Source: an uncultured Cryomorphaceae bacterium
Lineage (GTDB): Bacteria > Bacteroidota > Bacteroidia > Flavobacteriales > Schleiferiaceae
Assembly (NCBI GenBank): GCA_913043005.1
Contig: CAJWKU010000001.1
Coordinates: 1-64,000 of the forward strand
Length of the DNA: 64,000 bases
Direction: 5' to 3'
Position 1 is the stretch's first letter. The number at the start of each line of letters is the position of its first letter. The notes under the pieces are model-generated. The model saw only the letters and a list, made by a program, of their open reading frames with translations. It ran no database searches and was not told the origin of the DNA. Position numbers and translations under genes: made by a program. Positions 54,006 through 63,937 of the stretch are shown piece by piece.

Positions 54006-55088
54006 ATGAAAATTCTGGTTATCAGTCGATATGAAAATTTTATAAGACATCGTTCTGAGGCAGAAATTTTTATTCGATTAGCAGAATTAGGAGTTTCCGT
54101 AACGATCATGACTAACCCCAATTCTCCGTTTTATGATATTTTTTCTCGATCTGGAATAAAAGTGGTGCCTCATCATCCAGAAACTCGATTTTCGAAAAAA
54201 AGTATCCTTCCAATAAGAGAGGAGCTTCTCAGAGAGAATTATGATATTCTGCAATTATTTAATTCAAAGTCTATTCCGGCAGGTATAATTGCATCAAGAG
54301 GGATTGATATAAAAATTGTTACGTACAGGGGAGCCAAGGGTCCCTACTGGCATGATATATCTGCTTATTTCGGACATTACCACCCAAGGGTAAATGCGAT
54401 AATTTGTCTCAGTTCCTATGTGAAGTCATCGATTATATCGCAACGCGTCATCTCTTCTAAAAAACTGCATATAATTCACAAAGGAGTAGATATCTCCTGG
54501 TTCAATCCAATTAACCAAGTAGTTTATGATTTTCAAAAATCTAATCAAAATTGTAAAATAATAACTTGCGTAGCTCATCTAAGACCTGTCAAGGGAATAG
54601 ACTTTTTAATACAAGCTGCTAAGATTTTAAGCGAAGACAAGGACTTACATTTTGTTTTTATTGGTAGAGGCACCGATGATGATAATTTTCATAGAAAATT
54701 ATCGAAACTACCCAATTATGAACGTCTTCACGGCATTGGTGAGGTTGATGATATTCGTCCTTACATAAAAGCATGTGACATATATGTTCAGCCTTCCATT
54801 TCAGAAGGTTTGGCTAAAACAGTAATTGAGGCAATGGCTTACTCAAAACCAATTATCGTAACTCGTTGTGGTGGCCCTGAAGAGATTATTCATGATGATA
54901 TATCGGGTAAGGTTGTGCCAATAAAAAATGCTGAAGCGATAGCTAATGCTATTATTGATTTTATCAATGACATGGAGAGAGCTAAACTCCTTGGTCAATC
55001 TGCGAAAAGTCATTTATTGAAATATTTGACTGTGGAGGTGACAGTAGATAAAATATTTAAAGTCTACGAAAGCCTTTTAATGGATTAG
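54006..55088 (+). CDS. Glycosyltransferase family 4 (GT-B)
   Basis: 360 residues from the ATG at 54006 (MKILVISRYENFIRHRSEAE); the upstream frame to a TTG at 53964 has no family resemblance. The C-terminal Rossmann domain has HLRPVKGIDFLIQAAKIL, VFIGRG and the nucleotide-sugar EX7E motif in PSISEGLAKTVIEAMAYSKP. It adds a sugar from a nucleotide donor to a lipid or glycan acceptor in the cytoplasm. Acceptor and donor are unknown. The TonB receptor follows after 92 nt. Confidence 0.88.
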   Translation: MKILVISRYENFIRHRSEAEIFIRLAELGVSVTIMTNPNSPFYDIFSRSGIKVVPHHPETRFSKKSILPIREELLRENYDILQLFNSKSIPAGIIASRGIDIKIVTYRGAKGPYWHDISAYFGHYHPRVNAIICLSSYVKSSIISQRVISSKKLHIIHKGVDISWFNPINQVVYDFQKSNQNCKIITCVAHLRPVKGIDFLIQAAKILSEDKDLHFVFIGRGTDDDNFHRKLSKLPNYERLHGIGEVDDIRPYIKACDIYVQPSISEGLAKTVIEAMAYSKPIIVTRCGGPEEIIHDDISGKVVPIKNAEAIANAIIDFINDMERAKLLGQSAKSHLLKYLTVEVTVDKIFKVYESLLMD

Positions 55089-55139
55089 ATAAAAGAGTTT
55101 TAAAAGTTAATTGATTGGCTCTTCTAGAATTCTCATTTA

Positions 55140-55173
55140 AAAAGTTAGTCTTGACTAACTTTTGTTATATTTG
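55140..55173 (+). promoter_or_regulatory. Promoter with perfect palindromic operator ahead of the TonB receptor
   Basis: A perfect 11-bp inverted repeat with a 2-nt spacer (AAAAGTTAGTC, TT, GACTAACTTTT; 55140-55163) abuts a consensus -7 box TATATTTG (55166-55173). The ATG is seven bases beyond. No -33 TTTG is present at the right distance; the palindrome covers that region, so an activator or repressor site is likely. A terminator for the GT4 gene is less likely, as no T-run follows. Confidence 0.6.
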
Positions 55174-55180
55174 CAAAAAA

Positions 55181-57517
55181 ATGGGTTCAAGATTTCTTTT
55201 TCTAATTCTAGTGCTTTCGGCTAGATCTATATTTGGTCAAGGTACTATCTTGACTGGAATTGTCAAGGTGGATAATAGGACTCAAGAATTAGTGTCTATT
55301 TCTATTTCTAGAATTTCTGAATTATCTGAGGATATTAGTGATTCTTTGCAGGTATTTTCAAAATCTGATGGTTCGTTTTATTTCCCGGAAATCAAGCAAG
55401 GGGATTACAATATAATTGTATCTTTTTTAGGCTTTAAAAGCGAAACAAAAAGTATTACTGTCAATCATAGTGACTCGAAAATATTTGTTGATTTTAATTT
55501 AACGAATAGTCTAAACCACCTAAATGAGGTTGTCATAACAGGAACAAAAACATACAAGAGAAGAACGAATTCTCCCGTAATAGTTAATGTTATAAATAGT
55601 CAAGCTCTTGACGATTTTCAGGCATGCACACTATCTGATGGTTTGAAATTTCAACCTGGATTAAGGGTTGAAACAAATTGTCAAACATGTAATTACACTC
55701 AACTAAGATTAAATGGATTAGGGGGCGGGTATTCGCAGATTTTGATAAATGGACGGCCTATTTTTAGTCCTTTAATGGGTATGTACGGCTTAGAGCAATT
55801 GCCCAAAAGCATGATTGATCGTATTGAAGTTGTTCGAGGAGGGGGTTCCTCGTTATATGGTTCGAGCGCTATCGGAGGCACTGTGAATGTGATCACCAAA
55901 CTTCCTAAAAGTAATAGCTATAGTTTGAATTCCTTTTTTCAGAATATTAATGGAAAGGCAAATGATATTGTTTTTAATGGAGATATTTCTACGGTGTCAG
56001 AAAACAAGAAATCTGGGATGTCATTTTTCTTGAATAATAGAACACGGGAAATTTATGATCACAATGATGATGGTTTTTCAGAAATGCCAGAATTAGAGAA
56101 TGTATCATTTGGAACGAACTTTTTTTTCCTACCGACTAAGAATCAAAAGCTAGAATTTAATTTGAGTAATTTGAATGAATATAGATACGGTGGTGAAATG
56201 GTCAATAAACCCGCATATTTAACTCAGCAATCCGAAGAAAGGAAACATAAAGTATGGATGAGCACCGTAGATCATCAGATAAATTTCAATGATGATAATT
56301 CCTCATTTATAACTTATGCTGCTTGGCAAAATACCAACAGAAATCATTACACCGGTATCTACCCTGAGGATAGTTTAGATGTCCAAATACATTTGGAAAG
56401 TCCTCCATATGGCACATCAAAAACCACAACATTTCAAACGGGTTTTCAACTTAATCATAGGGTAAAAAAATTCTTAAAAGGGTCAAATACATTCACTGTT
56501 GGGGGTGAATATTTAGTGGATGATGTTTTTGATGAAATCCCCTCATATCAATATATGATTGATCAAATAAGTATCGATTTAGGAGCTTTTCTGCAGAGTG
56601 ATTGGGAGTTATCAAATTCATGGAACCTTCTTTCTGGGATAAGAATAGACAATCATAATATGGTTGATGAATTGATATTAAGTCCTAGATTTTCTATTCT
56701 TTATAAGCATCTTTCAAACACTCAATTTAGAATAAATTATGGGTCAGGTTTTAGAGCTCCTCAATCATTTGATACAGATTTGCACATGGCATTTGCTGCA
56801 GGAGGGGTGTCACGCATTATGCTATCTCCTAACTTAAGGCCGGAGAAGTCCCAGAGTGTAAGTGCGTCATTGAATTATGACAAACCACGTGAGCATTTTA
56901 TTTTGGGTTTTACACTAGAGAGTTTTTATACTCGGTTAGATAAAGCTTTTTATCTTCAACCCATTGGAAATGATAGTTTTGGAGAGCTTTTCGAAAAACA
57001 AAATGGTCAGGGCGCAACAGTTCAGGGAGCTACCGCAGAGTTTCGGGTTAATTATGACAAGAAAATTCAATTAGAATCTGGATTGACTATTCAAACAAGC
57101 ATGTTTGATGAAAGAGTTCAATATATTCAAGATTTAGAAGGCATACGCCAATATATCAGAACTCCTACAAATTATGGTTTTGCAACATTATCCATATTTC
57201 CAAGTAATAAATTTAGGTCGAATATAAATTATATCTATACCGGTAAGATGTTTGTTCCCCATTTTTCTGGCTCAGATAATCAACTTATCGATGAAATATT
57301 TGAATCACCGTCATTCTCAGAGGTGAGCTTCAAAACTAGTTATAGAATCGAATTAAATAATTCAAAATCAGCAGTTGAGTGTTACCTTGGAATTAAGAAT
57401 ATTTTCAATTCATATCAAAGCAATTTTGATATCGGAAAAAATAGAGATAGTAATTTTATTTTTGGACCTTCACTGCCAAGAACATTTTATATCGGAATTC
57501 AGTTAACTAATAAGTAA
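55181..57517 (+). CDS. TonB-dependent outer membrane receptor
   Basis: 778 residues from the ATG at 55181 (MGSRFLFLILVLSARSIFGQ, signal peptide). An N-terminal carboxypeptidase-regulatory-like domain (about 22-105) precedes the plug (about 115-225; QILINGRPIFSPLMGMYGLE, VVRGGGSSLYGSSAIGGTVN) and a 22-strand barrel. The plug holds the Cys pair motif NCQTCNYTQLRLNGLGGG seen in many such receptors. The ligand (iron chelate, vitamin B12, glycan, metal) cannot be assigned; there is no SusD partner, which argues against a glycan. A palindromic operator sits directly upstream, and the aldehyde dehydrogenase gene follows by 37 nt. Confidence 0.9.
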   Translation: MGSRFLFLILVLSARSIFGQGTILTGIVKVDNRTQELVSISISRISELSEDISDSLQVFSKSDGSFYFPEIKQGDYNIIVSFLGFKSETKSITVNHSDSKIFVDFNLTNSLNHLNEVVITGTKTYKRRTNSPVIVNVINSQALDDFQACTLSDGLKFQPGLRVETNCQTCNYTQLRLNGLGGGYSQILINGRPIFSPLMGMYGLEQLPKSMIDRIEVVRGGGSSLYGSSAIGGTVNVITKLPKSNSYSLNSFFQNINGKANDIVFNGDISTVSENKKSGMSFFLNNRTREIYDHNDDGFSEMPELENVSFGTNFFFLPTKNQKLEFNLSNLNEYRYGGEMVNKPAYLTQQSEERKHKVWMSTVDHQINFNDDNSSFITYAAWQNTNRNHYTGIYPEDSLDVQIHLESPPYGTSKTTTFQTGFQLNHRVKKFLKGSNTFTVGGEYLVDDVFDEIPSYQYMIDQISIDLGAFLQSDWELSNSWNLLSGIRIDNHNMVDELILSPRFSILYKHLSNTQFRINYGSGFRAPQSFDTDLHMAFAAGGVSRIMLSPNLRPEKSQSVSASLNYDKPREHFILGFTLESFYTRLDKAFYLQPIGNDSFGELFEKQNGQGATVQGATAEFRVNYDKKIQLESGLTIQTSMFDERVQYIQDLEGIRQYIRTPTNYGFATLSIFPSNKFRSNINYIYTGKMFVPHFSGSDNQLIDEIFESPSFSEVSFKTSYRIELNNSKSAVECYLGIKNIFNSYQSNFDIGKNRDSNFIFGPSLPRTFYIGIQLTNK

Positions 57518-57554
57518 GTCTGATTTTTTCGAGAAACTTTAAAAACCATTTTCA

Positions 57555-59147
57555 ATGTCATCCGTTTTTGATATCCCCTCTGAGTTCAAGATAGATCCTT
57601 ACAAGTGCGATAAATATTTGATCAATGGAGATTTGAGAAAGTGGGAAGGAAAAACATCTGATGTTTTTTCCTCAATATCCACAAAAAATAAGGAAGGGAA
57701 GACAAATCCAACATTTTTAGGTTCTGTTCCTGATATTGATTCTAGTGTTGCTTTGGAAGCTGCAGAAGCGGCGCATAAAGCATATGACAGAGGGAAGGGC
57801 GTTTGGCCAACCATGAAGGTTTCACAAAGGATAAAGTGCATGGAAATTTTTGTTGAAAAAATGAAAATTTATCGAGACGAAGTGGCACTACTCTTAATGT
57901 GGGAAATTTGTAAGAATAAATCTGATTCTTACAAAGAGTTTGACCGGACAGTTGATTACATAAATGATACTATAGAGGCATATAAAAAATTAGATCGCAA
58001 AGGTGCAAATTTTCAACATGAATCCGGAGTACTGGCTCATATTAGAAGGGGCCCACTTGGGGTCGTATTATGTTTAGGGCCATATAATTATCCCCTGAAT
58101 GAAACATTTTCATTATTGATTCCTGCTATAATAATGGGTAATACTACTGTATTTAAGCCAGCAAAGCAGGGTATTTTATTGATAACCCCTTTATTAGATG
58201 CTTTTAAAGAGAGCTTTCCACCTGGTGTAGTAAATATACTTTTTGGTAGGGGTAGGGATATTGCAGCGCCAATAATGAAAACCGGTATTATCGATGTTCT
58301 CGCATTGATTGGTCATAGTTCATCTGCTGTTGCACTCCAGGATTTACACCCAAACAAAAATAGATTGAGATTAATCCTGGGTCTTGAAGCAAAAAATCCA
58401 GGAATAATCCTTTCGGATGCAGACCTGGACCATACCATTCAAGAGTGTATTTCAGGAACACTATCATACAATGGTCAACGCTGCACTGCCCTTAAGATCT
58501 TATATGTGCATGAATCGATTGTTGAAGAATTTAATTTACGTTTTTCAAAAGCCGTCGATAATCTGAAGTTTGGAATGCCATGGGAAAACACTTTTTTAAC
58601 ACCATTGCCAGAACCTGGTAAACCCGATTATATTCAAGGATTAATTGAAGATGCAGAAAATCAGGGTGCTCAAATAATTAACAGAAAGGGAGGAGAGCGA
58701 TTGAAAAATTATTCTTTTCCGGCAGTGCTATATCCTGTAAATGATAAAATGCGACTTTTCCATGAGGAGCAGTTTGGCCCAATTATACCTATCGTATCTT
58801 ATAGCGATATCAACGAGCCTCTAAATGATATGTCAAAATCTAATTATGGTCAACAGGTTAGTTTATTTGGAAGTAATGTTGATGAGATTGGGCCCTTAAT
58901 CGACTCTCTTGCAAATCTAGTTTGTAGGGTAAATCTTAATTCTGCCTGCCAACGTGGACCAGATGTGTATCCATTCACTGGTCGAAAAAATTCTGCAGTT
59001 GGAACCTTGAGTGTCTTTGACGCTTTGCGATCATTTTCGATTCGAACATTTCTTGCAGCGAAATCAAATAATATTAATAAAGAAATAATTGAAAATTTAC
59101 TTGACTCAAAGTCTTCAAATTTTGTCACTACTGAATATTTGCTTTAG
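57555..59147 (+). CDS. NADP-dependent (non-phosphorylating) glyceraldehyde-3-phosphate dehydrogenase-like aldehyde dehydrogenase
   Basis: 530 residues. The aldehyde dehydrogenase fold is clear: [20 protein letters not shown], the catalytic Glu in [19 protein letters not shown], the nucleophile Cys in [13 protein letters not shown] and [11 protein letters not shown] near the end. The C-terminal [20 protein letters not shown] block and [12 protein letters not shown] are characteristic of the GapN group, which makes 3-phosphoglycerate and NADPH from glyceraldehyde-3-P. Somewhat longer than classic GapN (about 475-500), with an extra N-terminal segment. It is probably co-transcribed with the TonB receptor, though no functional link is obvious. 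Confidence 0.82.
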   Translation: MSSVFDIPSEFKIDPYKCDKYLINGDLRKWEGKTSDVFSSISTKNKEGKTNPTFLGSVPDIDSSVALEAAEAAHKAYDRGKGVWPTMKVSQRIKCMEIFVEKMKIYRDEVALLLMWEICKNKSDSYKEFDRTVDYINDTIEAYKKLDRKGANFQHESGVLAHIRRGPLGVVLCLGPYNYPLNETFSLLIPAIIMGNTTVFKPAKQGILLITPLLDAFKESFPPGVVNILFGRGRDIAAPIMKTGIIDVLALIGHSSSAVALQDLHPNKNRLRLILGLEAKNPGIILSDADLDHTIQECISGTLSYNGQRCTALKILYVHESIVEEFNLRFSKAVDNLKFGMPWENTFLTPLPEPGKPDYIQGLIEDAENQGAQIINRKGGERLKNYSFPAVLYPVNDKMRLFHEEQFGPIIPIVSYSDINEPLNDMSKSNYGQQVSLFGSNVDEIGPLIDSLANLVCRVNLNSACQRGPDVYPFTGRKNSAVGTLSVFDALRSFSIRTFLAAKSNNINKEIIENLLDSKSSNFVTTEYLL

Positions 59148-59171
59148 GTGTTGAAATGGATTTTTTCTGAA

Positions 59172-59813
59172 TCAGAAAAATATGCTGATCAAAAGAGCAG
59201 CTGAAATGGGAAGAAAAAGATTATCTAACCCATAAGGAGTTAAAACCTCAATTATTGCCAGTATTAAAGCCAAAATAATAGCATAAGCAAAGGGTAGACC
59301 CAGTGCAAGGCCAATAAAAAATGAAAAGACAGTAAAAGCTAAAAATCCAGCTACAGTTTTCCCCTTGCTATATGGAAATGATATACTCGTCAATTTTGTC
59401 CCAAAATAATTTGCGGCAACATCCGAAATTCCCGTAATCAACAATCCATATATAAATGGAACTTTGCTCAAAGTAATGGCGCTAACTGATTCTGGATGAA
59501 ACCAAATGGACACCATTAAAATGCCAAGTGGAAAAGCAATTTCTCCTATTGTTGATCGTGAAACGGTATGAATACTCTTTAAAAATTTTATTTGTTTTGA
59601 TAACGTCAGTAAAATAGTAAAAGCTATTGAGATTAGATAAACCTCTTTTATTGTTAAGAAAAACACAAAGCTGGATGCAACTATGGCACTTAAAAAATGA
59701 GCTGATTTTCGGGTAAGCTCTCCAGATAAATTAGTCTTTCGCTTGATTAATTCTCCGAAGAAAAGAATAGCAGAAAACAAAAGAAAAAATAATAATAGAT
59801 TATTACTTATCAT
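59172..59813 (-). CDS. Dolichol/phytol kinase-like membrane protein (CTP-dependent kinase family)
   Basis: 213 residues with about seven hydrophobic segments. The hallmark is GISDVAANYFGTKL followed by SKGKTVAGFLAF, matching the nucleotide-binding GD-x-x-A-x-x-x-G / K-T-x-x-G pattern of the SEC59/DGK1/VTE5 and CDP-diglyceride synthase families. The N-terminal RKSAHFLSA matches the polyprenol kinase subgroup, so CTP-dependent phosphorylation of an isoprenoid or diacylglycerol alcohol is likely. Last gene of a tight leftward operon with UbiA, RPH-like and GNAT-like genes. Substrate unknown. Confidence 0.74.
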   Translation of the reverse strand: MISNNLLLFFLLFSAILFFGELIKRKTNLSGELTRKSAHFLSAIVASSFVFFLTIKEVYLISIAFTILLTLSKQIKFLKSIHTVSRSTIGEIAFPLGILMVSIWFHPESVSAITLSKVPFIYGLLITGISDVAANYFGTKLTSISFPYSKGKTVAGFLAFTVFSFFIGLALGLPFAYAIILALILAIIEVLTPYGLDNLFLPISAALLISIFF

Positions 59814-59815
59814 AT

Positions 59816-60754
59816 TTAAAAAATATAAGATTCGTACTCACGCATGATTGAAATATCGGGATCAGGCATTCTATTTACTCGATTATCGACCTGAATCATG
59901 GCATAGATACATTTTTTCGCCTTCCGTTTTTTAGCAATTGAATGTAGCTCTCCGGCTAGAGCATTTCCAAGCCCTTGCTCTTGATATTTACGAATAATTC
60001 CCAAGGTTTTGAAAATTATGGTTTTATCCGGCATTTCAAATAAGTATGCAAAACCTACATTTTCCTCTTTAATTTTTATCCAGTACAATAATGGAGAGCC
60101 ATTTTCTCTTTTCGTCATGGAATTAATCCAAGATGAGAATTGATTTTGATTCATGGACTCATATCCCCAATTGGTGCAGAATATTTCATGAACTAGATGA
60201 TGAAGATTTAAAATGCTATTAACTGAATCGAGTTTAATTGTCTCTAGGCTGAATCCTTTGTCAATCCAGCGAGTTAAAAAAGGATGAGATACTTTGATAA
60301 CTGCATCAAATGAAGTTCGATATGCACTTCTATATTTTATGATTTTTTCTGGCCCCATAGATCTCATGAATTCAACAGTTTTTATATTGGAATTCCATTC
60401 GCCTTCAAAAATTGGACTTTGATCAGATTTAGAAATAAACTTATACGGTAAAAAGCTAGATCCATTTATGGGTCCATAAAATTGACCACTGTATTTTTTT
60501 CTAATATTCTTCCATTGTTCTAATTGGATACTTTTGTCATGGGATTTGAGTTCAAAAAAACCAAAAGCGTGACCATTCACAAATGGATATATACCAATAC
60601 AAAATGCTTCCTCATCAATCCATTGTGCACCGACTTTTTTTGAAAAAAACTCCCAACATAGAGTAGGGTTGATGGAATCATCATACCCCAGACTCCTACT
60701 GCGATAAATCAGAAAATCTGCTAAATGATTAGTATTGGGTTTGTTAATTTTCAT
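59816..60754 (-). CDS. GNAT-like acyltransferase, two-part protein
   Basis: 312 residues. The C-terminal 150 residues carry a GNAT-type fold: EENVGFAYLFEMPD, then TLGIIRKYQEQGLGNALAG (the acyl-CoA-binding Q/R-x-x-G-x-G/A pattern) and CIYAMIQVDNRVNRM. The N-terminal half (WEFFSKKVGAQWI, FGFFELKS, LPYKFI) resembles a degenerate second GNAT copy, as in duplicated GNAT proteins. It overlaps the phosphotransferase gene by 11 nt and is followed by the kinase-like gene 2 nt later. The acyl acceptor is unknown. Confidence 0.7.
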   Translation of the reverse strand: MKINKPNTNHLADFLIYRSRSLGYDDSINPTLCWEFFSKKVGAQWIDEEAFCIGIYPFVNGHAFGFFELKSHDKSIQLEQWKNIRKKYSGQFYGPINGSSFLPYKFISKSDQSPIFEGEWNSNIKTVEFMRSMGPEKIIKYRSAYRTSFDAVIKVSHPFLTRWIDKGFSLETIKLDSVNSILNLHHLVHEIFCTNWGYESMNQNQFSSWINSMTKRENGSPLLYWIKIKEENVGFAYLFEMPDKTIIFKTLGIIRKYQEQGLGNALAGELHSIAKKRKAKKCIYAMIQVDNRVNRMPDPDISIMREYESYIF

Positions 60755-63056
60755 CCTTGTTTTTTATTTGCAATACTCCATTCGAAGCATCCAATATTGC
60801 ATTAGATCCATTCGTTAATTTCTCCGTTATTTCTTTAACACCAATAATGCACGGAATGCCGAGTTCTCTGGTAACTATTGAAGCATGAGATAACAATCCA
60901 CCTTGCTCAACTACTAGTCCTTTTGACTTGCTTATTAGCAAACTCCACCCTGGATCTGTATGCTTAGCGACAAGAATATCAAAATCGGGCCATGGGCCAG
61001 GTTTATATTCTTTCATTACTAAAATTTTACCTTCTACTAAACCTGGAAAAACAATTTGACCTTTACAGTCACCTTCTATTAAAGGATTCGTTTTGTACTC
61101 TGGTGGCGACCCGTTTGGAGTTGAAGCAAAACTTCGTGGGTATTTATTTCGAGAATGCTTTTTAAAATCATTTTTTCGCGATAAAACTATACTCTTCCAA
61201 CTTTCTTCCTTATCCAAAAACCACTCTTGGATGGTTAGAAAAAATATATCATCTCGTTTATCTAAATATTTTGACTTTACCGCAATCGTTCCTGCATTCA
61301 ATAATATTGTTCTTAGCCAACCGAATGCTGTAGACCGCAATAAGCGAAAAGACTCTCGTTGGCGAATATAATGGTGTAACTGTCTTATTCCCCATGGGTA
61401 TTTTTTGTTTGTCTCAGCTCCTTTGGATTTTAAGGGGCTAGATATGATTTCTCTCATTGCATTGGTAAGACTCCCAAAATCATCCATTGGGCTTGGCGAT
61501 TCTAGTTTTAATTCATTTGGAAATCGACCACCATAAGCTGAGAAATAGGATTTCCATTTTTTATTCAAATTTGGATGTTTTTTTAAGTCTGTAAGAAAGA
61601 GAGATTCTTTGTCACTATTTAATGCTCGGCTCAATTCTGGTTCAGCAAAGATTGATTTAGATAACTCTTTAAAGTCCCTCAATTGCATTACGCTTGGGGT
61701 TTCTATAGAAATAAAAGCACGAAGTTTAGAGGGGGAATATTTTTTCTCAGCCCAACCCAAAAAAGTCATCAAGATTGTGTCATTTTCAACAGTTATGTAC
61801 CAATTCCTCATCCATTTTTTTTCCAAAGAATCCCACAACCTTTTAAGTTGCTCATTCGAGTAACTGGATAAATCTAATTCTTTTAACTCTTTGAAATCTT
61901 TTAAAATATTTCGGCTAAATCTGCGCGTAGTAATTGGGAAAAGAATAGTTTTCCAGAGTATTAAAGGGTAATAAAGAATTCTTAAATCTAGACTAGGTTT
62001 GATGCTTTCGGGTAAAAATATGTCTTGACGAATTTCAGATGTAATCATTTGCTCCAAGTTCTCCTTGTTACGTCGATACCCTGGTAAGAAAAACATCATG
62101 GCATACCAATGGTTCATGACATAGTATATCCGTCCATAAAACCCCTTCACTAAATGGTCAAAAACTTTGGAATGAGCATCTATTTTGGCTTTTGAAACTC
62201 CGCTTTTATTCAAGAGATCCCGATATACATAATTATATAGTCTCGCGGCAACACTCACAGTCATTGGACTAACAATACCGGTATAAGATTCTGCTATATT
62301 CGAGTTATCAAATAGCCATACGTTTGGTAACCAATCGACTGTAACTGGACGAATTTGAAGAATATAAAGTTTGCCGTCGACAAAAGTCCATTCTAAGTCC
62401 ATTGACTGGTTTTTAAATTCTTTTTGGATGCGATAATAAAGTTTAGAAAGTTGCTTTTTAAGTCGATTCGACCAGCATGATTGTGTATATGTTTTTTTTA
62501 TTATTGTCTGAGATTCGTTGTCAAATACTTGTCCTGTTATTTGCTCCAAAGATTCGTGCATCCATTCTTTTCCACTTGGATGAAATCCTTTTTGCTCCGA
62601 AGGAAGCCCCTGAACAATATGATTACAAAGTCCCGGAGCATAATTGACCATCCATCGGTCTGAGTGAGTAAACATGACTCCAGAAACAGCTTTTTTAGAA
62701 TAAAGAAAAGGCTGAATAACAATACCGTTTTGAGGATCACCAATTTCTTGGATCGGCATACTTTGTGCAACCTTGACGCAGGCGTCAGATAATTCTTCTT
62801 TGGAAACCCCCAATAATGTCTTGAATCGCCCCGCTGCTGAAGTTTCTTTTGTGTCCTCTGAAACAGATGAGCTGCGAACAGCAAATACGCTTGGGCTGTC
62901 TAACTTTGAAATAAATAAATCTAACTCCAACAAGTTAACACCGTTTTTAATTAGATCTTGATCTGCTTTTATCGATAAACTGGGTAATACGCGAAATTTT
63001 TTTTCTTCAAGTTCATTTAACCATTTGGCTTTATTCCCAAAAATATTTAGAGACAT
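60744..63056 (-). CDS. PEP-synthase/rifampin-phosphotransferase-like dikinase
   Basis: 770 residues from the ATG at 63056; a TTG at 63062 adds two residues. Order: an ATP-grasp PEP/pyruvate-binding domain (about 1-230; SVFAVRSSSVSEDTKETSAA, WTFVDGKLYILQIRPVTVDW), a long middle region (about 235-650) unlike pyruvate enzymes, then the swivelling His domain (about 655-770) with catalytic His724 in GGLLSHASIVTRELGIPCI. That layout (no PEP TIM barrel) matches rifampin phosphotransferase, which uses ATP to phosphorylate a hydroxyl, giving AMP and phosphate. Substrate here is unknown; a prenyl or lipid alcohol is a guess from neighbours. It overlaps UbiA by 10 nt and the GNAT gene by 11 nt. Confidence 0.78.
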   Translation of the reverse strand: MSLNIFGNKAKWLNELEEKKFRVLPSLSIKADQDLIKNGVNLLELDLFISKLDSPSVFAVRSSSVSEDTKETSAAGRFKTLLGVSKEELSDACVKVAQSMPIQEIGDPQNGIVIQPFLYSKKAVSGVMFTHSDRWMVNYAPGLCNHIVQGLPSEQKGFHPSGKEWMHESLEQITGQVFDNESQTIIKKTYTQSCWSNRLKKQLSKLYYRIQKEFKNQSMDLEWTFVDGKLYILQIRPVTVDWLPNVWLFDNSNIAESYTGIVSPMTVSVAARLYNYVYRDLLNKSGVSKAKIDAHSKVFDHLVKGFYGRIYYVMNHWYAMMFFLPGYRRNKENLEQMITSEIRQDIFLPESIKPSLDLRILYYPLILWKTILFPITTRRFSRNILKDFKELKELDLSSYSNEQLKRLWDSLEKKWMRNWYITVENDTILMTFLGWAEKKYSPSKLRAFISIETPSVMQLRDFKELSKSIFAEPELSRALNSDKESLFLTDLKKHPNLNKKWKSYFSAYGGRFPNELKLESPSPMDDFGSLTNAMREIISSPLKSKGAETNKKYPWGIRQLHHYIRQRESFRLLRSTAFGWLRTILLNAGTIAVKSKYLDKRDDIFFLTIQEWFLDKEESWKSIVLSRKNDFKKHSRNKYPRSFASTPNGSPPEYKTNPLIEGDCKGQIVFPGLVEGKILVMKEYKPGPWPDFDILVAKHTDPGWSLLISKSKGLVVEQGGLLSHASIVTRELGIPCIIGVKEITEKLTNGSNAILDASNGVLQIKNKDEN

Positions 63057-63925
63057 AACCAAACAATTAGATTTAAAGAAATATAACTCATTACAGCACC
63101 CAATTGAATAAGATTTCTTCCCATTTTATTAGGTTTAGCCGAAAACCTAATGCAACAAACGAAAAGAGGAATTAAAGAAATAGCTAGCCAAAGTGCATAA
63201 ATATTACCTATTAAAAAGAAACAATAAAATGAAAGACACCCTAATAAAAAGGTTACAAAAGCACTTCCATGAATTCCTAATCTTGACGAATAGCTATCTA
63301 AGTAAGCTGTCTCTTCATTTGGGGGAAGGCATTTTCTAGCTGCCTCTATTAAAGCACTAAGTATAAAAACTCCAAATGCATGCCACCAGATAGATGAATT
63401 CCAAATTAAAGTTTTTGTAATCGCTGCGTATGCAATTAACTGAAGCAAAAGCATCTGAAAAAGCATTATTACGTTGTAAAGCCAAAAACTGGGTTTTAAC
63501 CGTTTAATAAATCCAACTTCATAGCGCGCCAGTATAGAGTAAACAAGTAAACCGGCCGAAAGCATTCCGGATAGAGGATCAAGTAAAAGGTGGATTGTTA
63601 CAAAAACTCCCCCATTCAGATAACCCAAATTCAAAATTTCTTTGGAAGATATCAAACCGCGCTGCAGAGGTCTATTTGGGTGATATATATCATCTATTTC
63701 TTTGTCTCGTAATTCGTCAATTACTCGGGTATGTAATAAAAAAGAAATTCCAGCAATGGCTAATAGTCCATACTTCCACCAGGCTTCATCAAATCCATTG
63801 AATGAAAGAACAGCATGAGTTGAAAGTATGATACTGAATGTTGTCGGTATCAAAAAAACTAATGGAAACCGCTCGGATTGATAAATTTTTAGTCTCCTAA
63901 TTAAAGATTGACCGCTTTTTTCCAT
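63047..63925 (-). CDS. UbiA-family prenyltransferase
   Basis: 292 residues, about eight or nine membrane helices. The first Asp-rich motif reads HTRVIDELRDKEIDDIYHPN followed by RPLQRG, and the second is TAYLDSYSSRLG, both at the positions expected in UbiA enzymes. They move a prenyl group from a prenyl diphosphate onto an acceptor (aromatic, sugar or glycerol derivative). It opens the four-gene operon as far as the window shows, with a 12-nt gap to the end of an upstream frame. Acceptor unknown; the next genes suggest a lipid pathway. Confidence 0.82.
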   Translation of the reverse strand: MEKSGQSLIRRLKIYQSERFPLVFLIPTTFSIILSTHAVLSFNGFDEAWWKYGLLAIAGISFLLHTRVIDELRDKEIDDIYHPNRPLQRGLISSKEILNLGYLNGGVFVTIHLLLDPLSGMLSAGLLVYSILARYEVGFIKRLKPSFWLYNVIMLFQMLLLQLIAYAAITKTLIWNSSIWWHAFGVFILSALIEAARKCLPPNEETAYLDSYSSRLGIHGSAFVTFLLGCLSFYCFFLIGNIYALWLAISLIPLFVCCIRFSAKPNKMGRNLIQLGAVMSYISLNLIVWLCL

Positions 63926-63937
63926 AAAAAGTAATTG

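Noticed and set aside
59162-59180. Inverted repeat TTTTTCTGA / TCAGAAAAA between the GapN-like gene and the kinase-like gene
   Set aside because: The arms are 9 bp with a 1-nt spacer and A/T-rich, so a stable hairpin is unlikely; part of it encodes the end of the kinase-like gene.
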